Shown one piece after another: positions 36,575 through 47,720 of a stretch of DNA of 64,000 bases (the stretch's first letter is position 1; each line of letters begins with the position of its first letter). Source of the stretch: Vanrija pseudolonga. Its lineage: Eukaryota > Basidiomycota > Tremellomycetes > Trichosporonales > Trichosporonaceae. The stretch lies in contig NC_085852.1 in NCBI RefSeq assembly GCF_020906515.1, forward strand, positions 558,001 through 622,000, given 5' to 3'. The notes under the pieces are model-generated. The model was not told where the DNA came from. It did no database searches and saw nothing but the letters and a program-made list of their open reading frames with translations. The position numbers were made by a program, and so were the translations under genes.

Positions 36575-37937
36575 ATGTCCCGTGTCAGCACCATCCACAC
36601 GGCGCTCTTTGCCTTTTGTGCCTTCTGGTCCCTCCTGGTCTGGACAGTGACAGCAGGGTTCCTCAGCAAGATTAACGGCGCTCGTGAGTAAAGGGGGGAG
36701 AGAGGAGCCGGAGGAGGGGGTGCAACATATGGGGCGCGGAACGGGCGGAGGGGTGGGTGCCAGCATAGGGGAGGCGGAGCCGGGTGGAGGGGTGGGTGGT
36801 GGCATACTTCTTGATCGCTTCGCGATCATAGGGGTGGGTGGGCGGGCGATGTCTTGCTCGCGCCAGCAGGGTGGGTGGGTGGGTGGGCGACCTTCCTTCC
36901 TCGCGAGCAACGCTCGAGGGCGGGCGGGTGGGCCACCTTCCTCGGGGCGGGTGACTCAACCGCGAGCGGAGCGAGGGGGAGTGTGGATGAGGGCGGCCTT
37001 GACCTTCCTCGCCTTCCTCGCGCTGTGGCCTTTGGCGATCCAACACGCCGTCGGCTCCGACATCGCACCCACCGTCGACCGCCGCCGCCGCGGTCATGCC
37101 AGCGACCCCCGTTGTGTCCATGAGCAGTGTCTTCCTCCCTCAACCCCAACTTATGCTAACCTCCCCCAGTCAAGGGCTACCGCTACTTTGGCGATGACCC
37201 GTACACCAACTCGGTCAAGGCCATCCTCGCCTGGGGCCTCATCAGCATGGTCTACTTCATTGCCCAGTGAGTCGATGTTTCCTGCCACCGCTACGCGTCG
37301 TGGGGACCTGGTGCCAAGCCTCCTTCTCCTCCCCACGGCTTTGTTTGTCTAAAGGACACACACACACGCGCACACATTTTCCAGATCCAAACAAACAACG
37401 CACGCGCCACCGCCGCCACCGCCGCATGGACCTCTAGCTAACCCTGCACAGCCTTGTCGTGCTCCTCTTCGTCAGCTCGGAGAACATTTTCGTGTCTGTC
37501 ATTTCCGATGTCAGCGCCCTCGGCTTCCTCTGGCTCTTCGGTATCGTCTCGGTCGGCATCCTCTCGCAGTGGGGCAGCCTCTTCTCCGACTACGGAGGCC
37601 CGACTGGCAGGTGAGTGACAACGGGTGACATGTTCATGTCGTGGCGGTGACACGTGCTCACGCGCTTCAGCCTTGGCTCTGCCGTCCTTGGTCTCGGCTG
37701 GATCTTGGTCCTGACTGTAAGTGTGACAGTGCCATCGTGCACTGACAATTCCAGCAAATGGGCCTCCTTGCCTGGGAGCTCATCTACACGGCCATCCACT
37801 ACGGTGGTGCCTTCTCCTCGTGGCGCTCTAGCTTCCACGACCTCAACGACGGTGTCGGCGGCGCGCGCTTCGGCACCGGTGCCGGTGTCTCCAGCGAGCC
37901 CAAGGTCGTCACCGCTCAGGCCCCTCTCTCGGTCTAA
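36575..37937 (+). CDS. Tetraspan (MARVEL-like) membrane protein
   Basis: Five exons (36575-36683, 37170-37266, 37452-37610, 37671-37716, 37755-37937) encode 197 residues. Four hydrophobic segments are clear: TALFAFCAFWSLLVWTVTAG, AILAWGLISMVYFIAHLVVL, VSALGFLWLFGIVSVGIL and AVLGLGWILVLTQMGLLAWE. The C-terminal 50 residues are hydrophilic and Gly/Ser-rich. Topology and size fit MARVEL-type proteins that organise membrane domains, but no diagnostic motif is available to me, so the family name is tentative. Intron 1 is 486 nt, far longer than usual here, and holds G-rich tandem repeats. Confidence 0.75.
36684..37169 (+). other. Long repeat-bearing intron
   Basis: This is intron 1 of the tetraspan gene. 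It contains GGGT tandem units (about 36870-36888) and two imperfect copies of a GGAGGGGTGGGTG block (about 36740-36800). Introns elsewhere in the window are mostly 35-60 nt, so this one is an outlier that may have grown by repeat expansion. Confidence 0.7.
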
Positions 37938-38708
37938 GCGCTGCCGTGTCACGTCTATCTCTGTCATCAAAGTTTACGCTGTCACGGTTACCGGTCTTTG
38001 GTCTATTTCCGCGGCGCTTTGCAAGCGACGCTGGTTCTCTTCGAGTTCTGCCCGGGTGTCCGGATGTCAGTTATACACGTGCTGGCCCAGACACTGCTAA
38101 CGGGATGTGTAGCGTGTGATAAATGAACGTATAATGTGGTGTTGGGGTGTGGCTGCCGGCGCGGAGCGTGGGCGTAGGCGAGAAGTCAGACCCGATGTAC
38201 CGCGGGTGCCACGCATGTGGGAGATCGCGTATGCATCAAGTCGTGAGCGTGTGCACGCGCGGCGACGCGACGAATGCTGGGTGCTGACAGCAGCTTCGCG
38301 GCTGATTGACGACGCCAGCGGAGCACGGCCGCTTATCACCCCGCATCGGTCCTGAACCGGCGCGGGGTCGGCAATGCGCGATACGATAACAATGTCATGG
38401 CGGCCAGCGACCAGCGGGCATACCTCACACATAAGGAGGCGAGGGTGCCGCCGCCTGCGCATTTCGGGTGTCCGCTACAGCCGTCGGGCGACGCGAAACG
38501 CGCCAACCTCAGCATCACGAATCAGCCTGCGCTGGGTGGGTGGAAACAGGCTGAAAGTGAATGTGGACATGTGACCTTCCCGCCGCCGCCACCCAAACAG
38601 CTCGGCTACGTGCTGCCCGGCGAGTCGGTCGTCGTCGCCGCCGTCGCGTGAGCTAAGCCAATCCACACCTGTGCATTCAACACACTGCGGCATCCCCCTC
38701 ACAACACG
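37938..38708. other. Intergenic, no gene seen
   Basis: This contains the tetraspan gene 3' region and the promoter of the small RING gene. No feature supported. Confidence 0.5.
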
Positions 38709-39484
38709 ATGGCGTCCCTCAACCTCCGCTCGCTGGGCGTCGAGCTCGACTCCGTCCGCCGTGCACGCGCGCGCAGTGCAAGCGACGCCGCGGCGTCGCC
38801 TGACGGCCTGGCGCTCCCCGCCCCGCCGGCGATCGAGACGGACGAAGACGACGAAGAGGCGTCCACGTCCTCCGAGGTGCCCGAGTCGCCGCTCACGAGC
38901 CCCGAGACGCGCACACGGCCACTACCGGCGGCGAGCAGCAAGCGCGTCGCCGAGCCCGAGGGGGAGGCACAGCCGCTGCCGCTCTGCCTGCTCTGCTTCT
39001 CCCGCCCGCCCAGCGCAGTCCTACTACCATGTACGCCCTCTCCGCCGCCCGCTGCCAGCAAGCTGACCCTACCCCAGGCGCGCACCTCAACCTGTGCTAC
39101 CTCTGCGCCCCGCTCCTCATGCACAAGAAGGCCAAGGCCGAGTGTTTCCGCGACGCTGCGTTGCCGGCGGGGCAGGCCGAGCCGCCAAACCCCAGAGCGG
39201 GGTACGCCGCTGCGCTGTCGCGCGCGGTCGGGAGCAGCCCGAAGGCCCGCAGGCTGAGTATGGGCGGGTATGTTGCCCCTCGCGAAGGCATGCGCGGGGG
39301 CGAGATGCGCGGGCGGGACCTGCTGTCTGCTGTCGACGGCCCGGCAGCAGCGGGCAGTGGCATCGCGGCCGCGACCGACGCCGACGGGCGCGTGCGGCTA
39401 CGCCTCGAAGGGTGCGGCGCGGGCGCACAGTGCCTCGTGTGCCGCGCCGACGTGTCCGGCTGGCTGAGGGTATATACCGGGTGA
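38709..39484 (+). CDS. Small RING-finger protein
   Basis: Two exons (38709-39030, 39078-39484) encode 242 residues. Splicing completes a RING: CLLCFSRPPSAVLLPCAHLN then LCYLC, and near the C-terminus CLVCRADVSGWLRVY. This matches the C3HC4 type in which the last cysteine pair is followed by hydrophobic residues, as in MUL1/RNF26-type or IAP-type RINGs. About 110 residues of basic and Gly-rich sequence are inserted between the two halves, which is unusually long. Probably a ubiquitin ligase; partners unknown. Its stop lies 16 bases from the stop of the convergent epimerase-like gene. Confidence 0.75.
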
Positions 39485-39500
39485 ATAATGCATGGTGTGG

Positions 39501-40685
39501 CTACGACGTGCGCTCGCGCTCGCAGAGCACCTCGGCGACGTCGTGCGCGATCGAGGCGAGGAAGCCGGCGTGGTCGTTCGCCGGGGTCCAGCCTGCTGAC
39601 CGCGCGTTGGACCCGACCGCCCGGCTCACGGCCGTTTGATACGTCAGCTGTGTGTCAGCGAGTTCGTGGACGGCGCGTACCTCGAGCGCGTACTGCCTCC
39701 GCTCTTCAGGACTGAGCGCAGACGGAGTCGCCGTGCCGAGCTCGCGGACGGCGATCTCGCGCCCGATGGCGTCGGCTACCTCTCGCAGCGTGTAGTACCC
39801 GTTCTCAGCGATGAAGTGTCTTGGCCCTTCCGCGCCGGCGAGAGCACGCGCAAACACGAGCGCGTACAACGCTGCCAGGTCGTCAACGTGCACGTGGTTC
39901 CACGTCCACTGTGCGTCATTGTTGCCGAGCAGAGCTGGCGCGCGCCGGTCGAGCGCGATACGGATGAGGTTGGGCACCTGCCACGACAGGCGCGCGGCGT
40001 GCCCTGCCGCCGCGAACGGGTTGCTTGCTGGGCCGTACACGCACGACGGGAGAAGCGTGTAGCAGCGCACATATCCTGCTGCGTTCGCCTCGTCGATTAG
40101 CGCGTCGTGCGCGCGCCGCGGCGTGTCCGGGACGGCGGAGAGCGGGCTTTGGCCGGGAGGTAGCTCCGCCGCGTCAGTGTACACTGTCAGCTTGGACGGC
40201 GGGCCAAAGTCCACGTCCCACGCCTCGAGGTCACCGGGGCGGAGCACCCGGTCGAGCACGTCACACCCCGATGTGTGGAGGTAGACTAGTCTCTGGCGCG
40301 TGGCCTCGAACTTGTGCCGCGCGGAGGTGAGAATCGCGGAGGTGAGCGTCGGCATCTCGCTCCCGAGGCAGTTGACCACTGCGTCCGAGGCGACCACATG
40401 CTCGGACAGCGCGGCGTCGTCGAGCGCATAGACCGCTGTCGTGATGCTGCCGGCGTGGCCCTTGCTCGCTAGGCTCGCGATCGCGCTGAGGGCTGCGCAG
40501 TTGCGCCCATACAGCGTGAAGCTTGCGTCCCAATGCGAGGCGAGGAGGGCGTGCAGGACCGCCGAGCCGATGAAGCCTGTGAGCGTCAGTCTGCGCGTCA
40601 CACCTCACGCACCCGTCGCGCCGAGGAAGAGGATGCGCTGGGCTGGCGCAGCGCTGGCTTCCGCGCGAGCTGTCGTCTGGCTCAT
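39501..40685 (-). CDS. NAD(P)-dependent epimerase/dehydratase-like protein
   Basis: Two exons (40685-40613, 40576-39501) encode 382 residues. The 36-nt intron splits the Rossmann nucleotide motif: exon 1 ends RILFLGATG and exon 2 continues FIGSAVLHALLASHW, giving GATGFIG. Further features are VVNCLGSEMP, a LLPSCVYGP stretch at the position of the usual YxxxK region, and WNHVHVDDLAALYALVF, typical of the extended SDR group. Probably cytosolic with NAD(P) bound. The substrate is unknown; the relatives I recall are fungal NAD-dependent epimerases of unassigned role. Confidence 0.85.
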
Positions 40686-41095
40686 GGTCGATGACTCAAG
40701 TGTTGAAGGCCGCAACCAAACATGGCCAAGGACGAGGCGGCCAAGGTCTTGGATGACGTCAAGAGTTCGGCCGAGCACTTTGGCAGCAACATTTCCCGCC
40801 GACGCGCGTCGAGCAAACACGAGTATGCAAGTATGCATACCGCCAGCGGTTCGGTGCGCGGGACGCGACACACACGAGACGCATGCACCTCGGTGCGCGT
40901 CCCCGAGGCCGCGTCGGCGCGTCGACGCGCTTCGGGCCTTGGTTGTCGCTGGATCGCTGGTCGCCGCTCCTACCACTTTCGGCCCGGTCCGATGCACCAC
41001 ATGCGACCACGGAGCCGAGTTGCGCGCAAGTCGACTGGAGCTTCATCATCGCGCTTCGTCAGTGTTGGTGGTCACTTATATCTCTGGGCAACACC
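40686..41095. other. Divergent promoter region
   Basis: These 410 bases separate the starts of the epimerase-like gene and the membrane hydrolase. An in-frame ATG at 40883 could lengthen the hydrolase by 71 residues. I prefer 41096 because of its better start context and because the hydrophobic anchor follows at the expected distance. Confidence 0.5.
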
Positions 41096-43391
41096 ATGGG
41101 CACACTGCAGAACATGCCCACGCTTACGCCCACGCCCAGCATGGCCGAGAAGAGCGGGACACGCACTCCTCCGGAGTCGACGCCGGAGCGCAAGCCCGCG
41201 CCTCCGCCGACCCGCGCCCAACGCGCCCTGCTCACGCTGTTCAAGCTCTGCACGTTGCTCATCTGCGCCGTGGCCATCCGCTCGGCCTACAACCCCGAGC
41301 CGCTGCTCCGCCTGCCCGACTTCTTCGGCAAACACAAACACAAGCACAAGCATCCGCACCGATGGGACGCGGGCAAGCCCGTCTTCCGCACGCCGGACGC
41401 AACGCTCGGCTGGCACAAGTGTCCCGACAACCCCGCCAACCAGACCTTTTACTGCGCGTTCTTCGACGCCCCGCTCAACTGGAACGAGGTGGAGGAGAAC
41501 CCCGACGAGAAGGACTGGCGCAAGTGGAAGGGCGGGGACAAGGTCGTCGACACGGCGCGCATCTTCCTGCGCATGTACCCCGCCACGAGCCCAGACCGGC
41601 TCGGCTCGATGCTGTTCAACCCCGGCGGGCCTGGCGGATCGGGCAACGCGTTCCTCTACCGCCTCGCCGAGGAGTTCAGCAACATCACCGAGGGGCGGTA
41701 CGACCTCATTGGGTTCGACCCGCGCGGCGTCAACATGACGAGCCCGCGCATGAAGACGCACGACAACGCGTACGCGCAGGCCCTGTTCAAGGTCGCCAAC
41801 CAGCCGCCCGTGCAGGAGGGCGACCCGACCAACCCCGTCAACACGAGCATCCCGGAGCAGGTGGGTGGTGCAGAGGGAACCGCCAGCTGACGACGCCAGT
41901 TCGACCGCGAGTACGCCCGCCTGGCCAAGATCCAGCAGCTGGGCGAGACGCAGTTCACGCTCGTGCGCAACTTTACCACTGAGAAGGAGCGCAAGTCGGT
42001 CTCGACGCCGTTCATGGTGCGCGACCTCGCGGCGATTGTCGACGCGCTCGGCGACAAGGACCGTCTGCTCAACTACTGGGGCTTTAGCTACGGCACGATT
42101 CTCGGCGCGCACTTTGCGGCCATCAAGCCTGAGCGCGTGGGCCGGCTGGTGCTCGACGGCGTGTCGCGTGAGTAGCAGCTGAAGTGGCGGCAGTGCTGAC
42201 CCCAGACTCGGGCGACTACACCGGCTCGCTTGAGGCCTGGGGCCAGTCGTCCATGACGGACACGTTTAAGACGTATGAGCAGTTCTTCCTCGAGTGTGTC
42301 AAGGCTGGCACGGCGCGATGTGCGCTCGCCGAGCGCGTGCCCGCCAAGCTGGACGACGAGACGGACGAAGCATACATCCCACGCGCGGCCTTCTCGCTCA
42401 TGATCCAGACGGGCGAGTTCTTGAATGCGTTGTGGAAGAAGCCCCTCGTGGTCAAGGAGAGCAAGTACGGCCCCGGGATCGTGACTGCCGAGCAGGTCTC
42501 GCTTGCGGTGAGTAGTTGAGTTTAGAGCTCGCTTGCTGACCCCGGCCAGCTCGGACAAATGCTCTACCAGCCGGTGCGGTGGCAGGGTGTAGCTATCGCG
42601 TTGCACGAGGCCATGAACGGCAACGCGACCCTCGCGCGCGACTACCTCCCGCAGCCGTGGCACGAGGCGCTCGTCGCCGACCCCGAAAAGGCGCGCCGCC
42701 TCGACACGGACAACGTGTTTGGTGAGCCCGTCGCAGAGACAGACTCGGCCATCTTCTCCATCCTGTGCAGCGACCAGCCAGCGATCAACGAGGACGCGCT
42801 CGGCGACCTCGTCCACCTCAGCGGTGATGTAAGCGCCCGGCGTTTGTTTGTGGCAGCACCGCTGACGCCACCCAGCTCCTTCTCAAGAGCCCCCTCGCAC
42901 CCCTGTGGATGCTCATCATGACGCCGTGCACAAAGTGGGCTGACCGCCCGTACGAGCGCTACCCCGGCCCGTGGACGCGCAAAGAGGGCCTGAGGAAGCC
43001 CAAGAACCCGATCCTGTGGATCGGGAACACGTATGATCCGTGGGTATAGATTCCGGCGCGGCGGGCGCGATAGCGCTGACTGACTTTAAAACACAGCGTC
43101 ACGCCACTTGCGTCGGCGCAGCGCATGGTCGAGGGCTTTGGGCCCGACTCGTCCCGCCTGCTCGTGCACGACGGCAGGGGCCACTGCACGTCTGCCGAGC
43201 CGTCGCTGTGCACGGGCAAGGCGCTGTCCGACTTCTTCGTGCGCGGTATCCTCCCAGCCGAAGGCACCGTGTGTAAGGCGGAAGAGGGTTTCATCTTCCC
43301 AGACAAGAATGCCACGCTGGCCGTTGCCGGCGCCGACGCCCAGCTGTATGACGTCTTGCGTCGCATCGCAGAGCGCCAGGCCGAGCACTAG
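41096..43391 (+). CDS. Membrane-anchored alpha/beta hydrolase, TAP-like peptidase
   Basis: Six exons (41096-41860, 41900-42167, 42206-42507, 42550-42828, 42876-43039, 43097-43391) encode 690 residues. A ~45-residue hydrophilic N-terminus precedes one hydrophobic segment (ALLTLFKLCTLLICAVAI), a type II signal anchor, then a His/Lys-rich linker. The hydrolase domain has FNPGGPGGSG (oxyanion-hole region), nucleophile Ser in GFSYGTILG (about residue 318), Asp in GNTYDPVTP (about 592) and His in GRGHC (about 622). This matches fungal tripeptidyl-aminopeptidase-like S33 enzymes. The catalytic part should face the secretory lumen or the outside. Exon 5 is assigned donor GTGGGT because it alone restores DPVTP. 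Confidence 0.9.
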
Positions 43392-43894
43392 GCTCGTAAT
43401 CGTACTCCGCTGGAGCTGCAGCGACCGGGCGCCGTGCATCCCGCCGAGGCAGTGAGAAGCAGCAGCAGTTTATAGAATGATGCAGCGTCACCGACCGACC
43501 GAGCAGGAATGTGGAAAGAGATTGGGTGCCTGCCACTAGCCGAGGCGCGGGGCGGGGCAGGCGCTCGCGTATCGCGGTGTTGCTAAGGTGGGCGCGCTGG
43601 GCGTTGTCTGGGCGTAAGGTAAGCAGCAGAAGTCAGCAAGTGCGCCTTGTATTGTCTCGACGCTTACATGCCCATCGGGCACGGCAAGACAACAGCAGCG
43701 GGGCACAGTGAAAGCACCAAAGTGGCGATTTAGCCGCGCGAGGGGCACAGATCAGCTGATCGCTTCTCGCGATCCTTCGGCGCCCGGCAACGACGACGAC
43801 GCTAACAGATTGTGCCAAGCACAGATCGATACATAAACGCAGGCTTCTCCGCCTTGACTTGGTCAACCATTGTGCTCTGCCTCGTTCCCCCGCG
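43392..43894. other. Intergenic, no gene seen
   Basis: This lies between two plus-strand genes. No ORF of interest. An in-frame ATG at 43859 could extend the next protein by 12 residues. Confidence 0.5.
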
Positions 43895-45226
43895 ATGCAC
43901 TACTACGCCGTCGCCGCCGCCATTGCCGCCCTGCTGGCCGTCCGAGTCTACTCGGTCCGCAGGGTGCGCTTCGACCGATACAAGGCCCTGCACGAGCGCT
44001 ACAAGCACCTCGTGGCCGACCCGAGCAAGATGACGTACCAGGAGTCGGAGGACATTCAGAAGGTCATGCAGAGTTATGTGAGTTGGCGAGCAGCGCGCCC
44101 AAGGTGCGCTGCGCGCGGTTAGTGGTCGCGACGACTCGAGTTCTGCGTGGCGCCTCACCATCAGTCCCCGGCCTGCTAACCCCCACCCAGGACATGCCGT
44201 GGATCGCGGTCCTCTCCCTCTCCTTCGCCCTCTTCAAGACGTACGCGATCCCGACCATCTCGCTGGTCCTCAACAAGTCGGGCCAGCTGTCGGACCCGAG
44301 CGTCGCCGCGCGGCGCGCAGAAGACACGGCGGTGTTCATCGGCGAGTTCCTGTATGGCGGGTTGGACAGCGAGCGCGGGAGCGTCGCGCTCGCGCGGCTC
44401 AACTGGCTGCATGGGCGCTATGGCGCCTTGATCACGCGCGACGACCTGCTGTACACCCTCTCCTTGTTCGTGTTCGAGCCGGCCACCTGGGCGAAGAAGT
44501 ATGAGTGGCGGGAGATGAGCCAGCTCGAGCAGGAGTCGAGGTGAGTGGCCGGGTGGGGAAGGAGCTCGGTGCTCGGCGCTGACGCGCCTGGCTAGGTACA
44601 TCTTCTGGCGCGAGATCGGGGCGCGGATGGGCATCGCCGACATCCCCGCCACACGCGCGGGGCTGTGGGACTGGTCGGTCGCATACGCCGCCAAGGCCGA
44701 GAAGTTTGCGCCGCAGAACAAGGCGGTCGGCGACGCGACGTTCCACGTGCTCCTCAAGCCCATGCCAGCGCTCCTCAAGCCGCTCGGCAAGGTGGCCGGC
44801 ACCGTCTTCCTGCCGGACCGCACGCGCGAGGCGTTCGGGTACGCCAAGGCGCCGCTGATCCTCCGTATTCTTGTCCCCGCGCTGCTCTCCCTCAAAGGCT
44901 TGGTCTGCGGCTACCTCCTCATGCCGCGCACCCGGCCGCCGCCGTACGTCGAGGCCGTGGTCGTCCACGACGAGAACGACCCCAAGGGCGAGCGCCTGGT
45001 GCGCTTCGGCTTCCTCTTCGAGCCGTGGTACTGCGAGCCTGGGAGCACGAGCATCGGCGCGCTCGGCTTCGGTCAGCCAGGCGGAAAGCAGTGGCACGAC
45101 GCCGGGTTCAAGCCCGAGACGCTGGGCCCCGAGAGACTGATGGACCAGGGCGTCGAGCTCGCGATTAAGAACGGAGCGGCGATGCGCACGGCCGGTTTGG
45201 CGTGTCCTTTCTTCCGGCCGCAGTGA
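43895..45226 (+). CDS. ER-bound oxygenase, mpaB-like (DUF2236 relative)
   Basis: Three exons (43895-44077, 44191-44540, 44596-45226) encode 387 residues. An N-terminal hydrophobic helix (YYAVAAAIAALLAVRVYSV) would anchor the protein in the ER membrane. The body has LNWLHGRYGALITRDDLLYT and YIFWREIGARMGIADIP, matching the mpaB/latex-clearing-protein oxygenase group, whose family His residues bind heme. The founding fungal member cleaves a farnesyl side chain oxidatively in mycophenolic acid synthesis, but no such cluster is seen here, so the substrate is unknown. A second hydrophobic stretch (LRILVPALLSLKGLVCGYLL) lies near the C-terminal third. Confidence 0.82.
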
Positions 45227-45587
45227 GGTGGAGGGGAGGAGTCGGCGCGGCGACGGCGGACCGACCGCCACACCGCGAGACACAAGACGAACGACGACGA
45301 ACGATAAGATTGAAAGAAGTATTGTACAAATCAACAAGATGGCAATATGTATGATTTGCGGGAGGCGAGCGATCAAGAGAGCAAGAGCATGGCGTGGCGT
45401 GAGAAGTATCGCATGCGAGCATGCAAGCGAGCGACAACGCCAGGCGCCACGGCACACTGGAAGAGGGGGGCCGAGCAACCTCACCTGCAACCGAGACTGC
45501 AGCCGGCCACAACCCGACCGCCACACCACCCGCTCACACCTCCACACACACTATCCCTTCATAGATGCATGTTAGTCTAGCTATCGT
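45227..45587. other. Intergenic, no gene seen
   Basis: This is a tail-to-tail region between the mpaB-like gene and QCR8. Nothing else recognised. Confidence 0.5.
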
Positions 45588-46518
45588 TTAGTGGCCGGCG
45601 TGCTCAGCCTCGTGGATGGCGTGGTGGCCCTCCTTGGAGTTGTAGTAGGCGTACCTGGGTTTGGTGTGAGTGGTGTCGCAGAGGGGTGGTAGGGAGGAGA
45701 GACAGCAGTTGCACAACAACCACTGCTGTCTCCGCCCAGCCAACGCGCGCGCCGCTTCGCGGTACTCGCGCTCGCGCTCGCAGACTCACTTGTTGTAGCC
45801 CCAGATGTACACAGCGTAGCCGGTCGCGAAGGGGACAATGAAGTAGGGGACCTGCTGGGCGATGCGGCGGAAGCCCCAGAAGATGTAGCCGTTGAGGGCG
45901 CCCTTCATGGGCTTCTGGGCGAAGGGCGAGACGGCTGTGGGCGGGGCGAGCGCGCAAGAGATAGGCGGAGACGAGGAGGAACAAGGGTCGAGAGGGGGAG
46001 GAGGTCGAGTGGGAGGGTCACATTGTCGCGTATTGTTGTCGGATGGGCCGGGTCACACCGAGCAACAGCAGTGAGGAGTCCAGGCGAACGTGAACGCAAG
46101 CACGGCGACGAGCAGGACGATGAAGCGAGGCGAGGCGAAGCACGGCGGGATCGGTGAGAGAAGAGCCGGAAGAGCAAGTCGCACACATCAGTCGCGTCCC
46201 AACCACACCACACCGCAACACGGCACTCACAGTAGGTGTAGATGCCCTTCTGCTTGGGGCCCTTCATGTCACCCCACCAGCCCGACTAGCATCGTCAGCA
46301 CGCGTCCTGCGTTCGTTCCCTCCATCTCCATCTCCATCGCGCCGCCATCGTTGTCGTCGTCGTGTGTCGATCACTCTGCTCCGACCGAACCGCGAATCGC
46401 CCTACTCACCCAGGTCTTGCCTGTTTTTCGTCAGCTCCGCGCCGCCCGTTCCCTCCCCTCCCCCCGTCCCGCACTCACCGGTGGGCATGCCGCTCCTGAC
46501 GATAGTTGTGGGACGCAT
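45588..46518 (-). CDS. QCR8: Ubiquinol-cytochrome c reductase subunit 8
   Basis: Five exons (46518-46479, 46420-46410, 46285-46231, 45934-45790, 45654-45588) encode 105 residues, the usual size of complex III subunit 8. Exon 2 is an 11-nt microexon coding KTW; only with it does the conserved GKTW-x-GWWGDMKGPKQKG block form. VSPFAQKPMKGALNGYIFWG and PYFIVPFATGYAVYIWGYN provide the family signature and the single membrane helix of the inner mitochondrial membrane. The gene is divergent to a small complex-I-like gene with 243 bases between starts. Introns make up about two thirds of the gene. Confidence 0.93.
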
Positions 46519-46761
46519 TTTGTGAGTGGTGTAGAGTGTAGTGGATGTCGTCTACGTCGTTGTCACTACAGCATTAAGCCGGGTCCAATCGGGAACTCTG
46601 TGAATCCAAGCCGCCTCGCCCCGGCGTTTTTGCAAATCTCCGGGGGGCAGCCTGGCGGAGGGAGGCACTGCAGTCACGATCTACAGTGGTGCATGATACA
46701 CTTCGAAGCAAGCATCGACGACGAGCTCGACAACAACAACACTAGCACCTCCAACACAACC
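46519..46761. promoter_or_regulatory. Bidirectional promoter of two respiratory genes
   Basis: Only 243 bases separate the ATGs of QCR8 (minus) and the small complex-I-like gene (plus). Both products are expected in the mitochondrial inner membrane, so shared control is plausible. No known motif is identified. Confidence 0.5.
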
Positions 46762-47355
46762 ATGGCCGAAGTCCCCACAGTCCTCGGATTCGCGGCCTTT
46801 GGCTTCGCTGCCCGCTGCTTCCAGCTCGGTATCCAGAAGCGCCCCATCTTTGCCGGTTAGTCGAATGCACGAGTGGACGTTGGGTCGTGGCTCGAGATGG
46901 CACACCGAGCTCGGCGGCATGCTCGACGCGCCAACTGCAGACAGCCCATGCAGCGAGCACGGCTTGTGTCTGTCTTACCTGCATCTCGACCCGACCCGAC
47001 GCCCAACCCCCTCTCTCTGGACTGCGCGTGCTGACTCCACAGGCCCCCAGGCGCACGTTGCCATCTCGACCATCTTCGGAGGACTGGGATACTACGTCTA
47101 CCACCTCGAGCAGAGGCAGTGAGTGACTAGCGCGAGCGGGCGTCAGCCCGTGCGCGTGGTGTGGCTGCCTGCTCTCCTCCGAGAGGGCTGCGTTCGTGCC
47201 GGCAGAACGGAGCAGACAGCTGCGGCCACGCCACGCGCCGCACCCGGAGCAAGCACACTGACACCCCCAGAAACGTCCTCCTCGCCGAGAAGAAGAAGGA
47301 GCTCAAGGAGAAGCGGGAACGCGAGAGCGCCACCCACGCCGCTGCTGCTGCATGA
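46762..47355 (+). CDS. Small mitochondrial protein, complex I accessory-like
   Basis: Three exons (46762-46855, 47043-47118, 47271-47355) encode 84 residues. The protein has two short hydrophobic stretches (VLGFAAFGFAARCFQLGI and AISTIFGGLGYYVYHLEQRQ) followed by a Lys/Glu-rich helix (LLAEKKKELKEKRERE). FAARCFQLGIQKRPIF, then GGLGYYVYHLEQRQ, resembles a small fungal accessory subunit of NADH:ubiquinone oxidoreductase (the 14-kDa type). The assignment rests on memory of the family pattern and is tentative. Divergent pairing with QCR8 supports a respiratory role. Confidence 0.65.
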
Positions 47356-47720
47356 GCGAGCGCGCAAGAGTGTAGACAAGCAACGGAGACGGGCTAGGCC
47401 CATGGCATGCAGCATATTCTCGGCAGCTGGGGTGGCTTGGGCGACGGGGCGTCGAAGGAGGCATTGGCGCTGCGGGGCGGGACAGGCTCTCTCTACGGGT
47501 CGGGGAAGAGTGGTAGGGATGGCGCGTGGTGAGCAGCGATAGCAGAGAACCGAAAGGAGGGAGCCGACCTGGAGGAGATGTGCCGGACTTGATACAGACT
47601 CTAGTTCGTCAACCCCACGCCGCTCCACCACGCCGGCCGTTCGCTACAACGCAGCTCACGTCCTCACGGCTCGCCTTTTCATCGATGTATGCATGACACA
47701 GCTACACTCCCACTCTACAC
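47356..47720. other. Intergenic, no gene seen
   Basis: This is a convergent region between the complex-I-like gene and eIF3i. No feature supported. Confidence 0.5.
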
